A DNA stretch of 64,000 nt from Eucalyptus grandis. Taxonomy: Eukaryota > Streptophyta > Magnoliopsida > Myrtales > Myrtaceae. Position 1 is the stretch's first letter; each line of letters opens with the position of its first letter. Below, in pieces: positions 1 through 12,100 of this stretch. The position numbers and the translations under genes are program-made. The DNA lies in NCBI RefSeq assembly GCF_016545825.1, contig NC_052617.1, forward strand, positions 51,775,382 through 51,839,381. The letters are read 5' to 3'. The notes under the pieces were generated by a model. It was not told the DNA's origin, made no database searches, and saw only the letters and a program-made list of their open reading frames with translations.

Positions 1-1031
1 GATTTCAGTCAGGTTTGCAGTTGCATATACCGCTTAACTAATTGTTTATCCGATAAGTGTTTCGGGATCGATGCTCGTGGAAAGCACGCCATCTGATGTT
101 TCAGTTCCCATTTCCGTGACATCTTGACACGAATTGTCCTCGATTGAAATCGAAATGTATGGGAGTGCCCAAAATAAATCTTTCGAAACAAATTATTGCG
201 CTTGCCTAAATGCACCATGCGACACAAGCTTTACACCAGCTTATGCTTCTCTCCGACATTTGCGTAGTTGGCCTAGTTGCCGCATCGAGGACAGCGTAGC
301 ATTTCTATCTTTGTGTGAGCATGTCTGTTCTGTTTCCACTCTGGTTTCTCATTAAATAAATGGACATCGGGCGGCGGTCCAAACAAGGCCCCCTCCATGG
401 GGCATGTCTATACCTAATCTATCAGAATCGATTAAAGTATACAGCATCATAAGTAGGGCAACTGCGAAGTAAAGGTAAAAACATAGATACTGCAGACATT
501 GCAGGCAGTAGCTCACACAAAGGTGGCAACGGTCACCTAACGGGCTCTTCAAAACTTACCCAGTAGACCCACCAAATCAGAGCTTCAAATTATTTGTACT
601 GGTTGATTAGGTAGCTGGACCATCGTCCCTCGAAAGCACAACCAATTACTCTTGCCAAAGGATACTCCTAACATTTTATCGCCCTTTCAAATACCACGGT
701 TGAACCTATCGAGCCCAACACGACAGCAGCAGTCCCGGATCAAACGGATCTTAACCGGCTGGAGACTGTATGAACTGAAAACTTTAAGACCACAGTCGCG
801 CATTCTTAGCCTCCTCTTTGACATTACATTTAACACAAAGTACTTTTGAGGTTCATTCTTTTTGTGCAGTTTTGGTATGAGCTCACATCGAAAGAACTGA
901 CGATGAGAACCCATTTTTCCTCATTTTTCTTCTTCCTCCATGCCATACCTACAGGGCTGGAATGCGCAGCTATACGAAAGAATAGCAATTGATGAATTCC
1001 ATCCGCCAAGGATCTAGATATTCCCGACACA
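1..1031. other. 3' flank of MRS2-1; no gene recognised
   Basis: This stretch lies downstream of the MRS2-1 stop codon on the minus strand, and its right part probably holds the 3' UTR. Only short open frames occur, none with a recognisable domain or splice pattern. The next gene to the left is outside the window. Confidence 0.5.
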
Positions 1032-4000
1032 TTACAGAGGCATGAGTCGCCTGTACCTGTAGAAACACACCAATGCACTGAAAATGACTAAAAGGCATCC
1101 TCCTGTTATGATGAGGACCCACTGAAATGCATCGGCATTGTCGAATAATGAGATGTCGAAGTTCATCCCAAAAATTCCCGCCACCACACCGAAGATAGCA
1201 ACAACGAAAGTCGCAGTTGTCAGCAGCAGCTCAAATTGTATCAGCTGGTTTCGGACATTGTCCTGCAAGCACAAGGTCTGTGATTAGAGTATCTTCGAGC
1301 AAGCCAAGAAATAGCGTAACATGTAGAAAGAGAAAAAAGAACAGAAGTGTAGAGAGAAAGAAAAAAGGAATGTCCAACTTGCTCTGCTCTATCTTAAACT
1401 ATCCTGTGTGGTTAAGCTTCTTAGACAGCAATAAGCAAAATTTTGCTTTCCTGCCAAAATAGAAAATATTACCAAATTTTAAAAATTACAAAACAATTAT
1501 GTACGTTTCTAAGTGTCAAAACTAGTATTCTGTGACAGTTTTCAGTGTTTCGGGACAAGAGAAAGTCAAAATGCATCCATCCAATATTTGAAATTAAATA
1601 AAAGCAAAAAGTAGAAATCTATACAAACACAACCGTAGAATAGCAAATTCTAGTGAGTTTCATAAAGGTAAATTTCCAAACATTAGCAAAAGTCCACTTA
1701 GTTTTATGAACTTTTAAGTGCATTCATTCTAAGGTTATACGTCAAAATGCATCCATCACATATTTTAAATTAAATAAAAGAAAAAAGTAAAAATCTATGC
1801 AAACACAACTGTAGAGAATATATAGAATAGCAACTTCTAGTGAGTTTCATAAAGGTAAATTTCTAACATTAGCAAAAGTCCACTTAGTTTTATGAACTTT
1901 TAAGTGCATTCATTCTAAGGTTAAACGTTAGAGAGAATTTCAACATCCATTTTCTTCTTTGCCTCAGTAGCAACGATGACAAATAAGTAGCAACACATAT
2001 ATATATTGCAGCCACACTGTCACCAAGCTATATGTGGCAGAGTCAGCCCCCCACACACACACACACTTTGCCTGGCAACTATTTTTTTTTAGAATTTTTA
2101 AACTCCCATAGCCAATTTCCCCAGAAGACATAAGTCACGAAAATCATCATTCAAACAGAAGATAAAGAAACAGGCATACCAGCTGAATGTTAATGAAATC
2201 TTCTGTGTCATCAATGTACTCCTTCAGCTGAAATGCATAACAAACAAAGTGATTAATATGTTTCCTCTATACCAAGTATAAATGAAAGAAGACTTAAAGA
2301 AAGAAAGTGAGACTAGTGGATACCGAAGTCAACTTATTTAAAGTGTTGTCAATGACAACAAAATAAGCTTCCAACAGCATCTCCAGCTCTTCTATTCTAT
2401 CCGTAGAGCTTTCTGAACTCCTCATGCTCTCATGCCGGCTCCTCGCTATACTTAGGCTCTTCTCAAGCTTTCGGCCATCACGAGGTGAAGAAATGGGAGA
2501 AACAGGAGCAGAAAGGGATTGTGCAACATCATTGGACCTGTAGCCGATCGAAGACTGATCAATATAGTACGATGACTCCACTCTCCGTTTCTTCTCAGTG
2601 AGATACATCTCAGCCATGTCTCCGTCATCATCCATTAGCTGTTCTATCTCATCCCTAACCTAAACCAGTGCAGCCGATAAGTGCGAGCAGAAGGAAAGGT
2701 AGTCAGATTATGAAGACAAGCACAAAACATTAGCAGGGACTACCTTCTGAACTCTCCTGGTCAATGCCACAAGTCTGCTTTTCAAACGTCGAACACGCTC
2801 CAAATTTAATGTACTGATCTTCGAAGTTAGTTCATCCAGCAATGGATAAGCTTCAATTTCTAGTTCTGCCGCCTTCAAAAAAATTTGAGAACACAGCCAT
2901 TAATTAGAAAAAGTTGTAAAAAATATTGAGAATATGGCGACACAAGTGACCACGACTTTCATATGTAAGAAGCATCAACCACTCTAAAATTGTAGTCCAT
3001 CCACTGATCTCACCCTTCCTTTTAGTGATCCCATTACATATCACCCGTACTCCAATTCCCAATTTGGGGGTGGGTTAGGGGACTCTTCTATGTTTGGGCC
3101 AAGACTTAAAGTTTAACTACCAATTAGCATCATATTATAAAAATGCTCTCTTTAAAAGTATTCATGAATGTATACACAAGAATGGCAACAATCTAGGAAA
3201 AGACTGCATGAGGGACAGCTTTTCACAAAAAGTATCCTTCCATGTGATATGTACCTAAATTTTCCATGACCACAGTTGAGGGTCTAAGTAAAGCTATAAA
3301 AACTATATGTTCAAATATTGCAATGCTTAAGAAATTGTAAATCGCAAAGATGTACAGTATTCCTTTACCTGAATGCCTTTACATTACTGAACGAGTAAAT
3401 TTTTAAAACATACATACCCCTTTCTAGATGCACTTACAACATTGAAGGAGATAGAATCACAAGCATTTGACAAGTATGGGACATTTGGGTAAAATCAACT
3501 TCCTCACAAGTTCTATAAATTTCATGTCAGTAAATTAATTCGTACCAGGTACAGCCTGAATCATGAACAAAACCTTAGAAAGTACAATATCTACATTTTC
3601 GTACTCAGGATACCGAGTCATGACGTTACAAACTGACTGCAAAAGTCTCAGGAGAGTCACAAATGCTTAAATGGATTGTTTCATTAATTTCTCTAAAACG
3701 CAAGCATTCCCTCTCGACATACTCCACCCTCAAGGCAAAAATAAGACAGAAGTCCACCCTATGTATTACCCAAACTTGTAAAGAGTGCACTAATCCTAAA
3801 AGGCATGCTGTCATTGATAACAAAGCCATGTAACAATTAGAAGTTGTGAATTAAATGAAAGAGTTGACAAGCATAGGATTTAGGTCCTAACATCATCATA
3901 TCACAAACCTGAGAATCAAGAAAAGTACAAGCAGTTTCTAAAGCAACTTCAAGGGCCCGAAACTCGAAAGGCAAATAATCCGGGGAAGTGTTGCCAAACA

Positions 4001-4497
4001 AATCATCAAAGTTTCTACTTCCTCTCCTACTGCTCAAATCTGCACCTTCTGGTTGCCAAACCTCACCTGCCCCAGCTGTTGTCAGCCGTCGCTGTAGCTC
4101 CACCACATACTGCAACACATAACTATCGAGGGAGTTCAAAAGCAAAACCTCATCTGCTGTGATAATACATCGAATTTGCTCTAAGTTAGCAACTATAGCC
4201 TTCTCTCCCGAGAATTGTAGAGGGGTAAACAAACAACGGATCAAGCAGGCGCAAATCACGGGCTGGAAGGTCACAACGGCGCATCATTGTGAACTTGTCA
4301 ACCTCAATGATCTCAGAATGCCCAGAGGTATCAACACGAATCCATGACCGAAGACCTTGACCTCGTTTCTTAAGACCTATAACATCCATGCTTTGGAAAG
4401 GCTGACGCCCATGCCCATATGAACGGTTAGATGCTTCTTTAAGGTCAATAGCTGACGCAGGTCTTGGGGGGAGGAGGCGTTCTTTGAGATCTGCCAT
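1032..4497 (-). CDS. MRS2-1-type magnesium transporter (CorA-MRS2-ALR family), five exons, frameshift in exon 1
   Basis: Mg2+ channel/transporter of the CorA superfamily; plant MRS2 proteins sit in vacuolar, plastid or plasma membranes. Exons on the minus strand: 4497-3909, 2872-2744, 2659-2324, 2227-2180 and 1262-1032, all with GT-AG introns, predicting about 444 residues (family about 440). The N-terminus MADLKERLLPPRPAS, the MRRCDLPARDLRLLDPLFVYPS block, the coiled-coil region ending in TLNKLTS, and two C-terminal membrane segments separated by the signature GMN (in GIFGMNFD) are all visible. The start fits the family N-terminus and follows a leader-intron acceptor at 4514-4515. Oddity: exon 1 is 589 nt, not a multiple of three. 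At about 4198-4209 the run reads GGGAGAGAAGG where the family frame needs two more bases (GRE-KAIV), so the frame breaks after about 98 codons. Identity is secure. Whether the frameshift is a real lesion or an assembly error cannot be decided here. Confidence 0.9.
1565..1925. repeat. Direct tandem duplication (about 180 bp x 2) in MRS2-1 intron 4
   Basis: Copy one (about 1565-1740) and copy two (about 1741-1925) both begin GTCAAAATGCATCCATC and both run through the same AT-rich text ending in TTCATTCTAAGGTTA. They differ by scattered substitutions and a short insertion in copy two. It is intronic and does not touch a splice site. Confidence 0.85.
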
Positions 4498-6900
4498 GAA
4501 TAAACTTGAAATGCTGCAATACACCAAAAGATTAAAAGCATAAGATCACTGACATTGGAACTAGCAGAAATATTTTTACATTTTAGCACATCTAAGTGCC
4601 AGATTGTCTGTGTTTGTATAAACCTTGACATTGTCCTTTCAACTCAGAACCTCCTTAAACCACCAAAGAGAACTAATACAGAAATTCCTCCTACTGATGG
4701 TAACACCTAACTTGTGAGGAAAGATAAAGGCGAAGATGTCAACGAATCTGGAAGCTCTGACTTTGAATTGTTAAAGCCCTGCCAACATGCTTAGAGTCTT
4801 TCTACATGCGTGAGGAGAAATTGATGCCAGTGACAGACATCAACCACCTTGTCATTGCCCATAGCAAATATTGCCATTTCCTTTCATTTCAGCTTTTAGG
4901 CATTATTTGTCTGTAATATCCGGAAAGTGACAGTGTATCAAATAGCAAACAAATCGAAGACCTAATAGGGATAACTCTGTGTTCGTTACTCTTTGCAGAT
5001 AAGAAAGTTCACCAAAATTAGTGAGGTTCTATGCAGTCCTCCCTGTGTTAGTTAAGTCCAAAACCTAGATGATCACAATGTTGATCAGGAGTATCGAGTG
5101 GAAATCTAATCTATCAGATAGAATATATAAAGTTAGTTTCAAAAATAGCTCTAATTGTCTTTGAATTGCATTCAATTGTCTATCTTTATGTCATGAATGT
5201 CCAGCCAACCGATGGACCATGAATGTCAGATGAAAACGATGGGTTTGGTAAGCTCGTAAATAGAACACATGTTCAGCCAATCGTGCCACACCGTTGTACT
5301 TCTACCTCAAGATTAATGAAGTGAAGCTTTTCATGATGTTTGGTCACAAATCATTTGTATTTTCGATTAGCAAACTACCAGACACTTCTGTTTTAACTTG
5401 CAGCAACATCATTTATATATACGTCAATAATCCTTTTCAAACGTCAGAACTTTCCTATTTGGTTCTCTGGAATTTGGATCATCAACAGAAAATGATCAAA
5501 AGCCGAATATGCAAAGACATTCGAATCCCATTCTATGACAAGATAAGTTTATCCTTCCCAAAGTCTTCCCATCATCACGGAGCAAGAACAGCAAATTTAA
5601 CTCCCAAGCCGTTATTGTCCAGCAAAAAGGCGCATCACCATGTTCACAAGGACCGAAAAAGAACCAAAACGCGACATGAAAACTAGTAATTTTCCTGCCA
5701 TCCCAGCCAACCATTGAAGCTCGTACCCTTCCACAACATGGGTTCATCAGTTTTTGACACCAGAAGCTCGATATTTTCATTGGAAAGAGCACATAGAAAA
5801 GCCCATCTCGCTTACCATAAGCTGGACCGACATCGAATTGCAGACAAACGGCAGCGACGAAACTGGGTTTGAGCTGAACCCACGAATACGCAAGCGTGAA
5901 GATGAGCAACTTTACCTTCAGCTGAGAGAACTAGGCTCTTCCTCAGGCGGGAGTCGATGAACCCAAATCGATGATCAACGACCCATGATTGAACTGAAAC
6001 TAACCAATCATTGCCACGCTGAAAAAGGAAGCGACTTGAGTTCAAAGGTGGAAACTTTTCGAAGTGGGCTATCCTCGATCCGATCTTCGAGTGGGAGGAG
6101 AAGATGGAAACTTCGGATTCCGAAGTGGGTTCCTCCTCTCCTCTCTCGACTGCGAATTTCTCGTTCCGGAGGATTCGTTGGTCGGTTGGCAGCTCCTATT
6201 GAATTCTTCTTCTTTGCGACGGTGGATTGGAGTTCGGACACGGATCGATTCTTCTAGTCGCTAATGACAGCACGAGGAACGCGTGTTTGTCTCAAGATAA
6301 TGGCCTTATTATCTATGGTGAAGTTTCCTCATCATTAGCATCGCGATGACTTTAAAGGCAGGCCATCTCTTCAAGAAAAGGACGAAACAGAATCCGTCAA
6401 AACGGACCCAGATTAGAGAAGAAGTTTTAAGGACGTTGCAAAGGACGAACTCGGTCTACGTTGTTGTCTTGGGAATCTCAAAAGATTGACACAGATGTTC
6501 ATATGATTACGGTTTTCTTTTCGAGATCTAAAACGACGTAAGATTTCACATTCGATCTTGGCTCCCTTGCTCCCTTCGTCTTTGTAAGTGTGTTAAAAAG
6601 GTTAGACCTAATTTAATGGCGGAAATGATAAACCAAATCGAATACAATTTAAAAGTCATTATTGTCCAGAGGAGCCCAAAGACCCAAAGCCTGCTAAAAA
6701 CTATGGGTCAAGTTTGGCAACATGCCAGGCTCATGATCAAGCCTATTAAAGACTTAATCTATGTACTTTCTTTATTGGAAATAGCTATCTGAATTTCATG
6801 ATCTACGAAAGAACATACTTCTTCTTAGATGCTTTAATCTTGACTTGGATAATGTTATTTTCCAGCGGATTTGATAATTGGTTTTCACTTAGGACCTAAT
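4498..6900 (-). promoter_or_regulatory. MRS2-1 leader intron and promoter (source module M1)
   Basis: Upstream of the MRS2-1 start codon a good 3' splice site (AG at 4515-4514) precedes 16 nt of leader, so the 5' UTR is probably interrupted by an intron of more than 1 kb. The GC-richer stretch at about 6000-6260 looks like the first leader exon. No unambiguous TATA box was found. This region plus the first 171 nt of coding sequence (from about 4326) recurs four more times in whole or part: 17941-20860, 32405-32620, 39006-39840 and 53452-54345. It is called the source because only here does it continue into the full gene. The exon limits of the leader are inferred. Confidence 0.6.
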
Positions 6901-7440
6901 TGTTAACAGAATAAATAGTACATGATTCTATTCTTTTGTTCATGAGAGTAGATTTGGCACGTAAATTTGTTTGATAAATTTTTTTGTTCCTAGGACTAAA
7001 AATCTTTTTTTTTTGTTTCCAAAAATAGATTTGAAATAAAATCAAAAAGTGAAAAAATTACTTCTTTATTTCCGAAAACAAATTCAAAATCAAGCTCAAA
7101 CCTATTTTCCTTTTTCTTTTTTTTTCCTTTTTTCTTTCCTCCTCTCTTCTTCTTCCCCTAACCAATCATTGGCCACCGCCATCGTCAACAACTGGCCACA
7201 AAGAAAGAGGAAGAAGAAGAGAAAAGAAAAAAAGAGAAAAATAAATAAAAGTATTAAAAAATTTAAAAAAAATTAAAAGTCTTACCAAACGCATTTCTAT
7301 TTAGAGAATAAAAATTTTGGACAATTATAAAAAAGTTTTTAAATGCTTAGAAATCATTATCGAAAACATAATAAAAAATAGTCATTTCTTACCGAAAACT
7401 ATTCTCGAAAATAAAATGATTATCAAATGTGTCTTTATTG
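6891..7440. mobile_element. AT-rich MITE-like element, same family as those at 19745, 24384, 26532 and 39844
   Basis: The segment shares the family's hallmark text near its right end: CCAAACGCATTTCTATT, followed by a run of short AT-rich inverted motifs, and a terminus reading as a variant of GGACGCACTTGATAA on the other strand. The interior holds a pyrimidine-rich run and a short GC-richer patch (7165-7200), as in its relatives. The left boundary is uncertain. No coding capacity is seen, so it is non-autonomous. Confidence 0.45.
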
Positions 7441-7544
7441 TACAAGAATTCATCCAAACTCCCTAATTGGCTATTAATGCTATAGCCATAGCTATTCGAC
7501 ACAACTACTTTACCCCTAATTTAGTGATTTACATGGTAAAGTGG

Positions 7545-8165
7545 TTATCTAAGTAGTACTGACACGCGATACGATATGACATGTTGATATGTTGTTTTTA
7601 AAAAATATAATTTCGACACGTTGAGATACGTTGTATATTAAATGTATATTTTTATACATACATGATTTTTTTATAATTATTTTAATCAAATTAATTTGAT
7701 TCAAATTCACAAATAAATAAATAAATAAATAATTCTATAAATAATTTACTTCGAAAACATTAATCCACCATTTGTTAATATCATTCATTATTTTAATTTG
7801 ATAAATTCAACTCCATTATAATAATCTATAAAACTTCAAGGGAAAAAGAAGTAATCCGCATTCTAGATTTACGCATAAGAGCATGTAGGAAAGAAGAGAA
7901 AAAACAAACTTGAAAGATGAACTTTTATAATTAAGTTTTTCTTCTTTTCTCATTTATTATTTTATTATTATTACTTTTTACATATTTACATTTTGAACTT
8001 CATTTATTGAAAATTTTTAAAATTGATCTCGTGTATGTCGAATCACATGTCGAAATTCCGGACTAAGTGTTGGAGAATGTCGAGAGGTATTCAGCACATG
8101 TCGAAAAGTGTCGATAAATGTTGAACAAGTGTCAAAGTGTCCAACACGACATTAAAGTTCTCAAA
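7545..8165 (-). repeat. Dispersed GACACG-rich element, copy A
   Basis: It begins with GACACGCGATACG-type motifs, has an AT-rich core, and ends in a cluster of TGTCGAA/GTGTCGA motifs. The core and the GACACG motif are an inverted-orientation match to part of 52260-53245. This is a repetitive element of unknown class with no coding potential. Confidence 0.5.
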
Positions 8166-8733
8166 AATTGTTGATACTTCCTGAGTAGCGACTGCTAAGA
8201 GACATTAAAAATTTCAAGTCCCTCAATTTGGTAGCTAGAGATACTAGGTGCTGCATAAGGTACAAAGAGTTGGCCGACAGCCAAAAAATGGTCAGAGAAT
8301 GCATTCATAGGCAAGGATCCTTGAAGACTTTCATAGTTAGCCAAAAAAAGAGAGAATTTAATAGCTTGCTTTTAATACCGTATTCCAGAATCTAAGACAA
8401 AATCTTCGTATGTGGTAAAATTCCAACTTTTCTTCGCCAGGTTCTTTCCTTAACTGGTTCTTTAATGATGTTAAAAAGAGCTCCTCTCCCTATGACTATG
8501 CTGAGATATCTTGTGCCCTCATACTCTTAAGGATATTCCTTTCATTTGGCAGAACTTTTATGAGGTTAAGACAAAGACGTACTACTTCATAATCTGGATT
8601 GCTGTCACGGTAAGAAGTCCTTTTCTTCCGTGTCTTTTGTTCCGGTGTTCTTCCTAATTGTCTTACCTGTACTTTAATTATCATGAACTTGTTTTCTTCT
8701 CCCTTCTTGCCCCAATATCTTTATGGCTGCTAA

Positions 8734-8898
8734 TTTCTTCTTCTTTTTATCAAGTCAGGGGAGGCCCAAGGATGCACAAAACCTCCATTCTATGCCCAGA
8801 ATTGCTTTGTACAGGAATGCATTAACATATGCAAATCCTTATATGGTGACGCCACCGGGAGGAAATGTGTCGACAAGGATCATTGTTGCCGCATCTAA
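8734..8898 (+). CDS. Candidate terminal exon of a secreted cysteine-rich peptide (unrecognised family)
   Basis: Frame 8734-8898 reads FLLLFIKSG, then a 45-residue tail from E8761 with seven cysteines spaced C-x9-C-x4-C-x3-C-x11-C-x5-CC, ending at TAA 8896-8898. Sequence just upstream (CTAAT, then a pyrimidine tract, then CAG at 8756-8758) looks like a branch point and 3' splice site, so the true exon probably starts at 8759 in phase 1. The first exon, expected to encode a signal peptide, was not identified. A strong donor-like ACGGTAAG near 8608-8615 has no convincing open frame behind it. The C-x3-C spacing recalls defensin-like peptides, but the family is not recognised. It lies tail to tail with the J8 gene. 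It may be a pseudogene remnant. Confidence 0.35.
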   Translation, partial: FLLLFIKSGEAQGCTKPPFYAQNCFVQECINICKSLYGDATGRKCVDKDHCCRI

Positions 8899-9135
8899 AG
8901 TTTCTTGCTTTTTTTTGTGAATAATAAATAGACATTAATACATGAATGAGAAACTTTTATACTTTAATTTCATGTTATATTCTCTTATGAACACCTTGAG
9001 GTCACTCTTTCGACTGTACAATGGCCAAAACCATCATCTCTGTTTTGTTGTGGTACATATATACAGAAAAAGGAATGACTCAGGCCCCACTTCCATCATA
9101 TTTAATATACAGACACAATCCCTGGGTTGAGATGA

Positions 9136-12100
9136 TCAAACGTAAGGGTTGATATGTGATGAGTAGTCACGGATTCCCGCTCCTTCCCATCCCATCCATT
9201 CTTCCCACAAGTCCCAATCTGAATCATCCATCCCTCTCATCGGCTCATCAACCCCTTGCTCTTCCGACTCGTACATCTGCGGACCATTCGATTCTCCTCT
9301 GAAATTGCTCATCACAATCTGCATCAGAAACATTGAGAAAGGACTTTGATTAGCCAAGAGTATCGTCATAAAGAAAAGTTAAATTCAGAAGCTTCGTTGA
9401 CCAAATAACAAATGAAAAAGAGAAAAGGAAAGTGTGAAGATGAATAAGATGAACGAAGACTGAAAAAATGAAACTTTCTTCTTCCTCTGTATTTACACAG
9501 TATATGCTATACATCACAGAGCAAATTTTCAATGGCGTGCTCTGTTTTTCACATTCTCTTACTCGTTAAACTCTGCAAGCTGCTAAGAAGACTTTTTCAG
9601 AAGAAGAAAAAAGGAAAACAAAACTGAACTTAAAAACAGAAAAACAAAACTAAAACAGAAAAGCGAAACTGACAGCACACGTGTAAACTGAAGTCTTCGG
9701 TGAAGTCTTCATCACCGACTCCCTTCATGACGTGGCTTTCCCAGTCAAATAGTCTCCCCTGACTTGTGTGCTTCGCTTTATGCTTTGTGCTATACTTCCG
9801 TTGATCTTTACAATAGCTGCAGCCCTTTCACTTTCATTATCTTCCTTTGTTGAAGTTGTGACAGCAGAGTAATCCCTCTGCATGGGCTGAGTTGCTCTTA
9901 TTTCCTTAACATCCCCCCTCAAATTGGGAAGGGTTAAGAATCTCATACCCAATTTGGTTCTAATAGTAGAGTGAGCAAAACGTGATAAGGACTTAGTAAA
10001 GATGTCAGCAAGCTGAAGATGAGTTGGAATATATCGAACATTTATAGAACCTGAGGATACTTTTTTTTCACGAACAAAGTGAAAATCAACTTCAATATGC
10101 TTAGTGCGAGCATGTAGGATGGGATTAGCTGTAAGAGAAATAGCAGATTTGTTATCACAGAACAAGAGTGTGGGTGATATGAGAGATATACCAATATCTC
10201 GTAGGACAAAGCTAATCCAAGTAAGATCAGCAGTAGTTGATGCAAGTGCTCGATATTCAGCTTCGGTGGAAGAGTGTGATACGGTAGGTTGTTTCTTGGC
10301 TGACCAAGAGAGAAGATTAGAGCCAAGATAAGTGCAAAAACCAGTAGTGGAACGTCTGGTGTCAGCACATCCAGCCCAATCAGCATCTGAGTATCCGTAG
10401 AGGGCTGTTGAACTATTAGAATGGAGGAAGATCCCTAGATGTGCTGTTCCTTTAACATAGCGAAGGACTCTTTTCAATTTATGAAAGTCTGCAATTGTTG
10501 GATGCTGCAATTTCTGGCATAGCAGATTCGTTGCATAGGCAAGATCAGGTCGGGTGATCGTCAAATATTGAAGACCGCCTACTATACTTCTATACTCAAG
10601 TGGATCAGCAAGCAGAATATCATCATTTGTCATAGCAATTGATCTAAGTGGCAAAGGAGTTGAGACAGGTTTGCATTCTGTCATGTGAGCTCTGTTAAGT
10701 AGATCAATTGCATACTTGGTCTGACAAAGAAAGAGATCTTGAGAAGTACGTTTGGCTTCAATTCCTAAAAAATAATGAAGATATCCGAGATCTTTCATGT
10801 GGAATTGAAGGCTCAGTTTCTTGATCAATGTAGCTAGAAGCTGAGCTGAGCTGCCAGTCAAAATTATGTCGTCTACATAGAGTAATAACAGTACTATATC
10901 TGAACCACTATGAAGAACAAAGAGAGATGGGTCAGCTGTACTACAGAAGAAGCCATTTTCAAGAAGAAAATTACTAAATTTATCAAACCAGGCACGTGGT
11001 GCTTGACGAAGACCATATAAAGACCTCTTGAGAAGACAAACACACTGAGATTTTTGAGGATGTATAAACCCAGGTGGCTGCTCCATATACATAGTCTCAT
11101 TTAAGACTCCATGTAGGAAAGCATTTTTAACATCAAGTTGATGTATTGGCCAATTTTTCATCATAGCCACAGAAAGTACTATACGAATGGTAGCATGTTT
11201 AACAACAGGACTGAATGTTTCAGTAAAGTCAACTCCCTCTTCTTGATGAAACCCTTTGGCAACTAACCGAGCTTTTAATCTGTCAAGACTACCATCAGGT
11301 GCTAATTTGGTCTTAAACACCCATTTACAGCCTATAACATTCATCTGGTTAGTTCTAGGAACTAGTATCCAGGTCTGATTTTCATACAGAGCATTCATTT
11401 CTTCTTGCATTGCTCAGTACCACCCTTCATCAGCTAAGGCTGATTTAACTGATCGTGGTTCCAGAGGCACTTTATATTCAGCTAAACATGCATACTTAGG
11501 ATTTGGTTTTATAATACCAGATTTTAGTCGAGTCTGCATATGATGAATAGCAGCAGTACCTTGATGAACAGCAGCGGTACCTTGATGAACAGCAACAGTA
11601 CCTTGATCAATGACAATGTCAGTTGGTGTGACACTTGTGGAAGTAAGACCTGGTTGTTCTTCAGCAACTGAATCAGATTGCATGTGTGTGAAAGATGAAA
11701 TTTGTGGCGTACTTACAATGTATGATGTATCAGTGTGATCATCTTCCAAAGTAGGACTATACCGGAAATTTGCTGGATGGTCAGTGAAGCCATTGTTTAC
11801 TGGTGCTGCACTATGAGAATCAAGAAGTTTAACTTCTTCCACCCATTGTTTGTACAGAGTAGTATAATGTTCATAGTCAGTTGTCAACTTCTTTGTGAAT
11901 GGGAAGAAATTCTCATCAAACACAACATGTCTACTTATATATATACGACCATCAGTAGGTACAAGGCAGCGATACCCTTTATGGCGTTCACTGTATCCCA
12001 GGAAGACACAGGTAAGAGATCTGGGATCGAATTTATGTTGTGTGTATGGTCTAAGACAAGGATAACATGCACATCCAAAGACCCTTAGATGTTCATAGCT

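Noticed and set aside
4195..4212. Programmed frameshift or a tiny intron in MRS2-1 exon 1
   Set aside because: No slippery site or splice signals fit, and related MRS2 genes read straight through here.
5496..5909. 137-codon minus-strand open frame upstream of MRS2-1
   Set aside because: It lies in the probable leader intron, is broken in every duplicate copy and has no recognisable domain.
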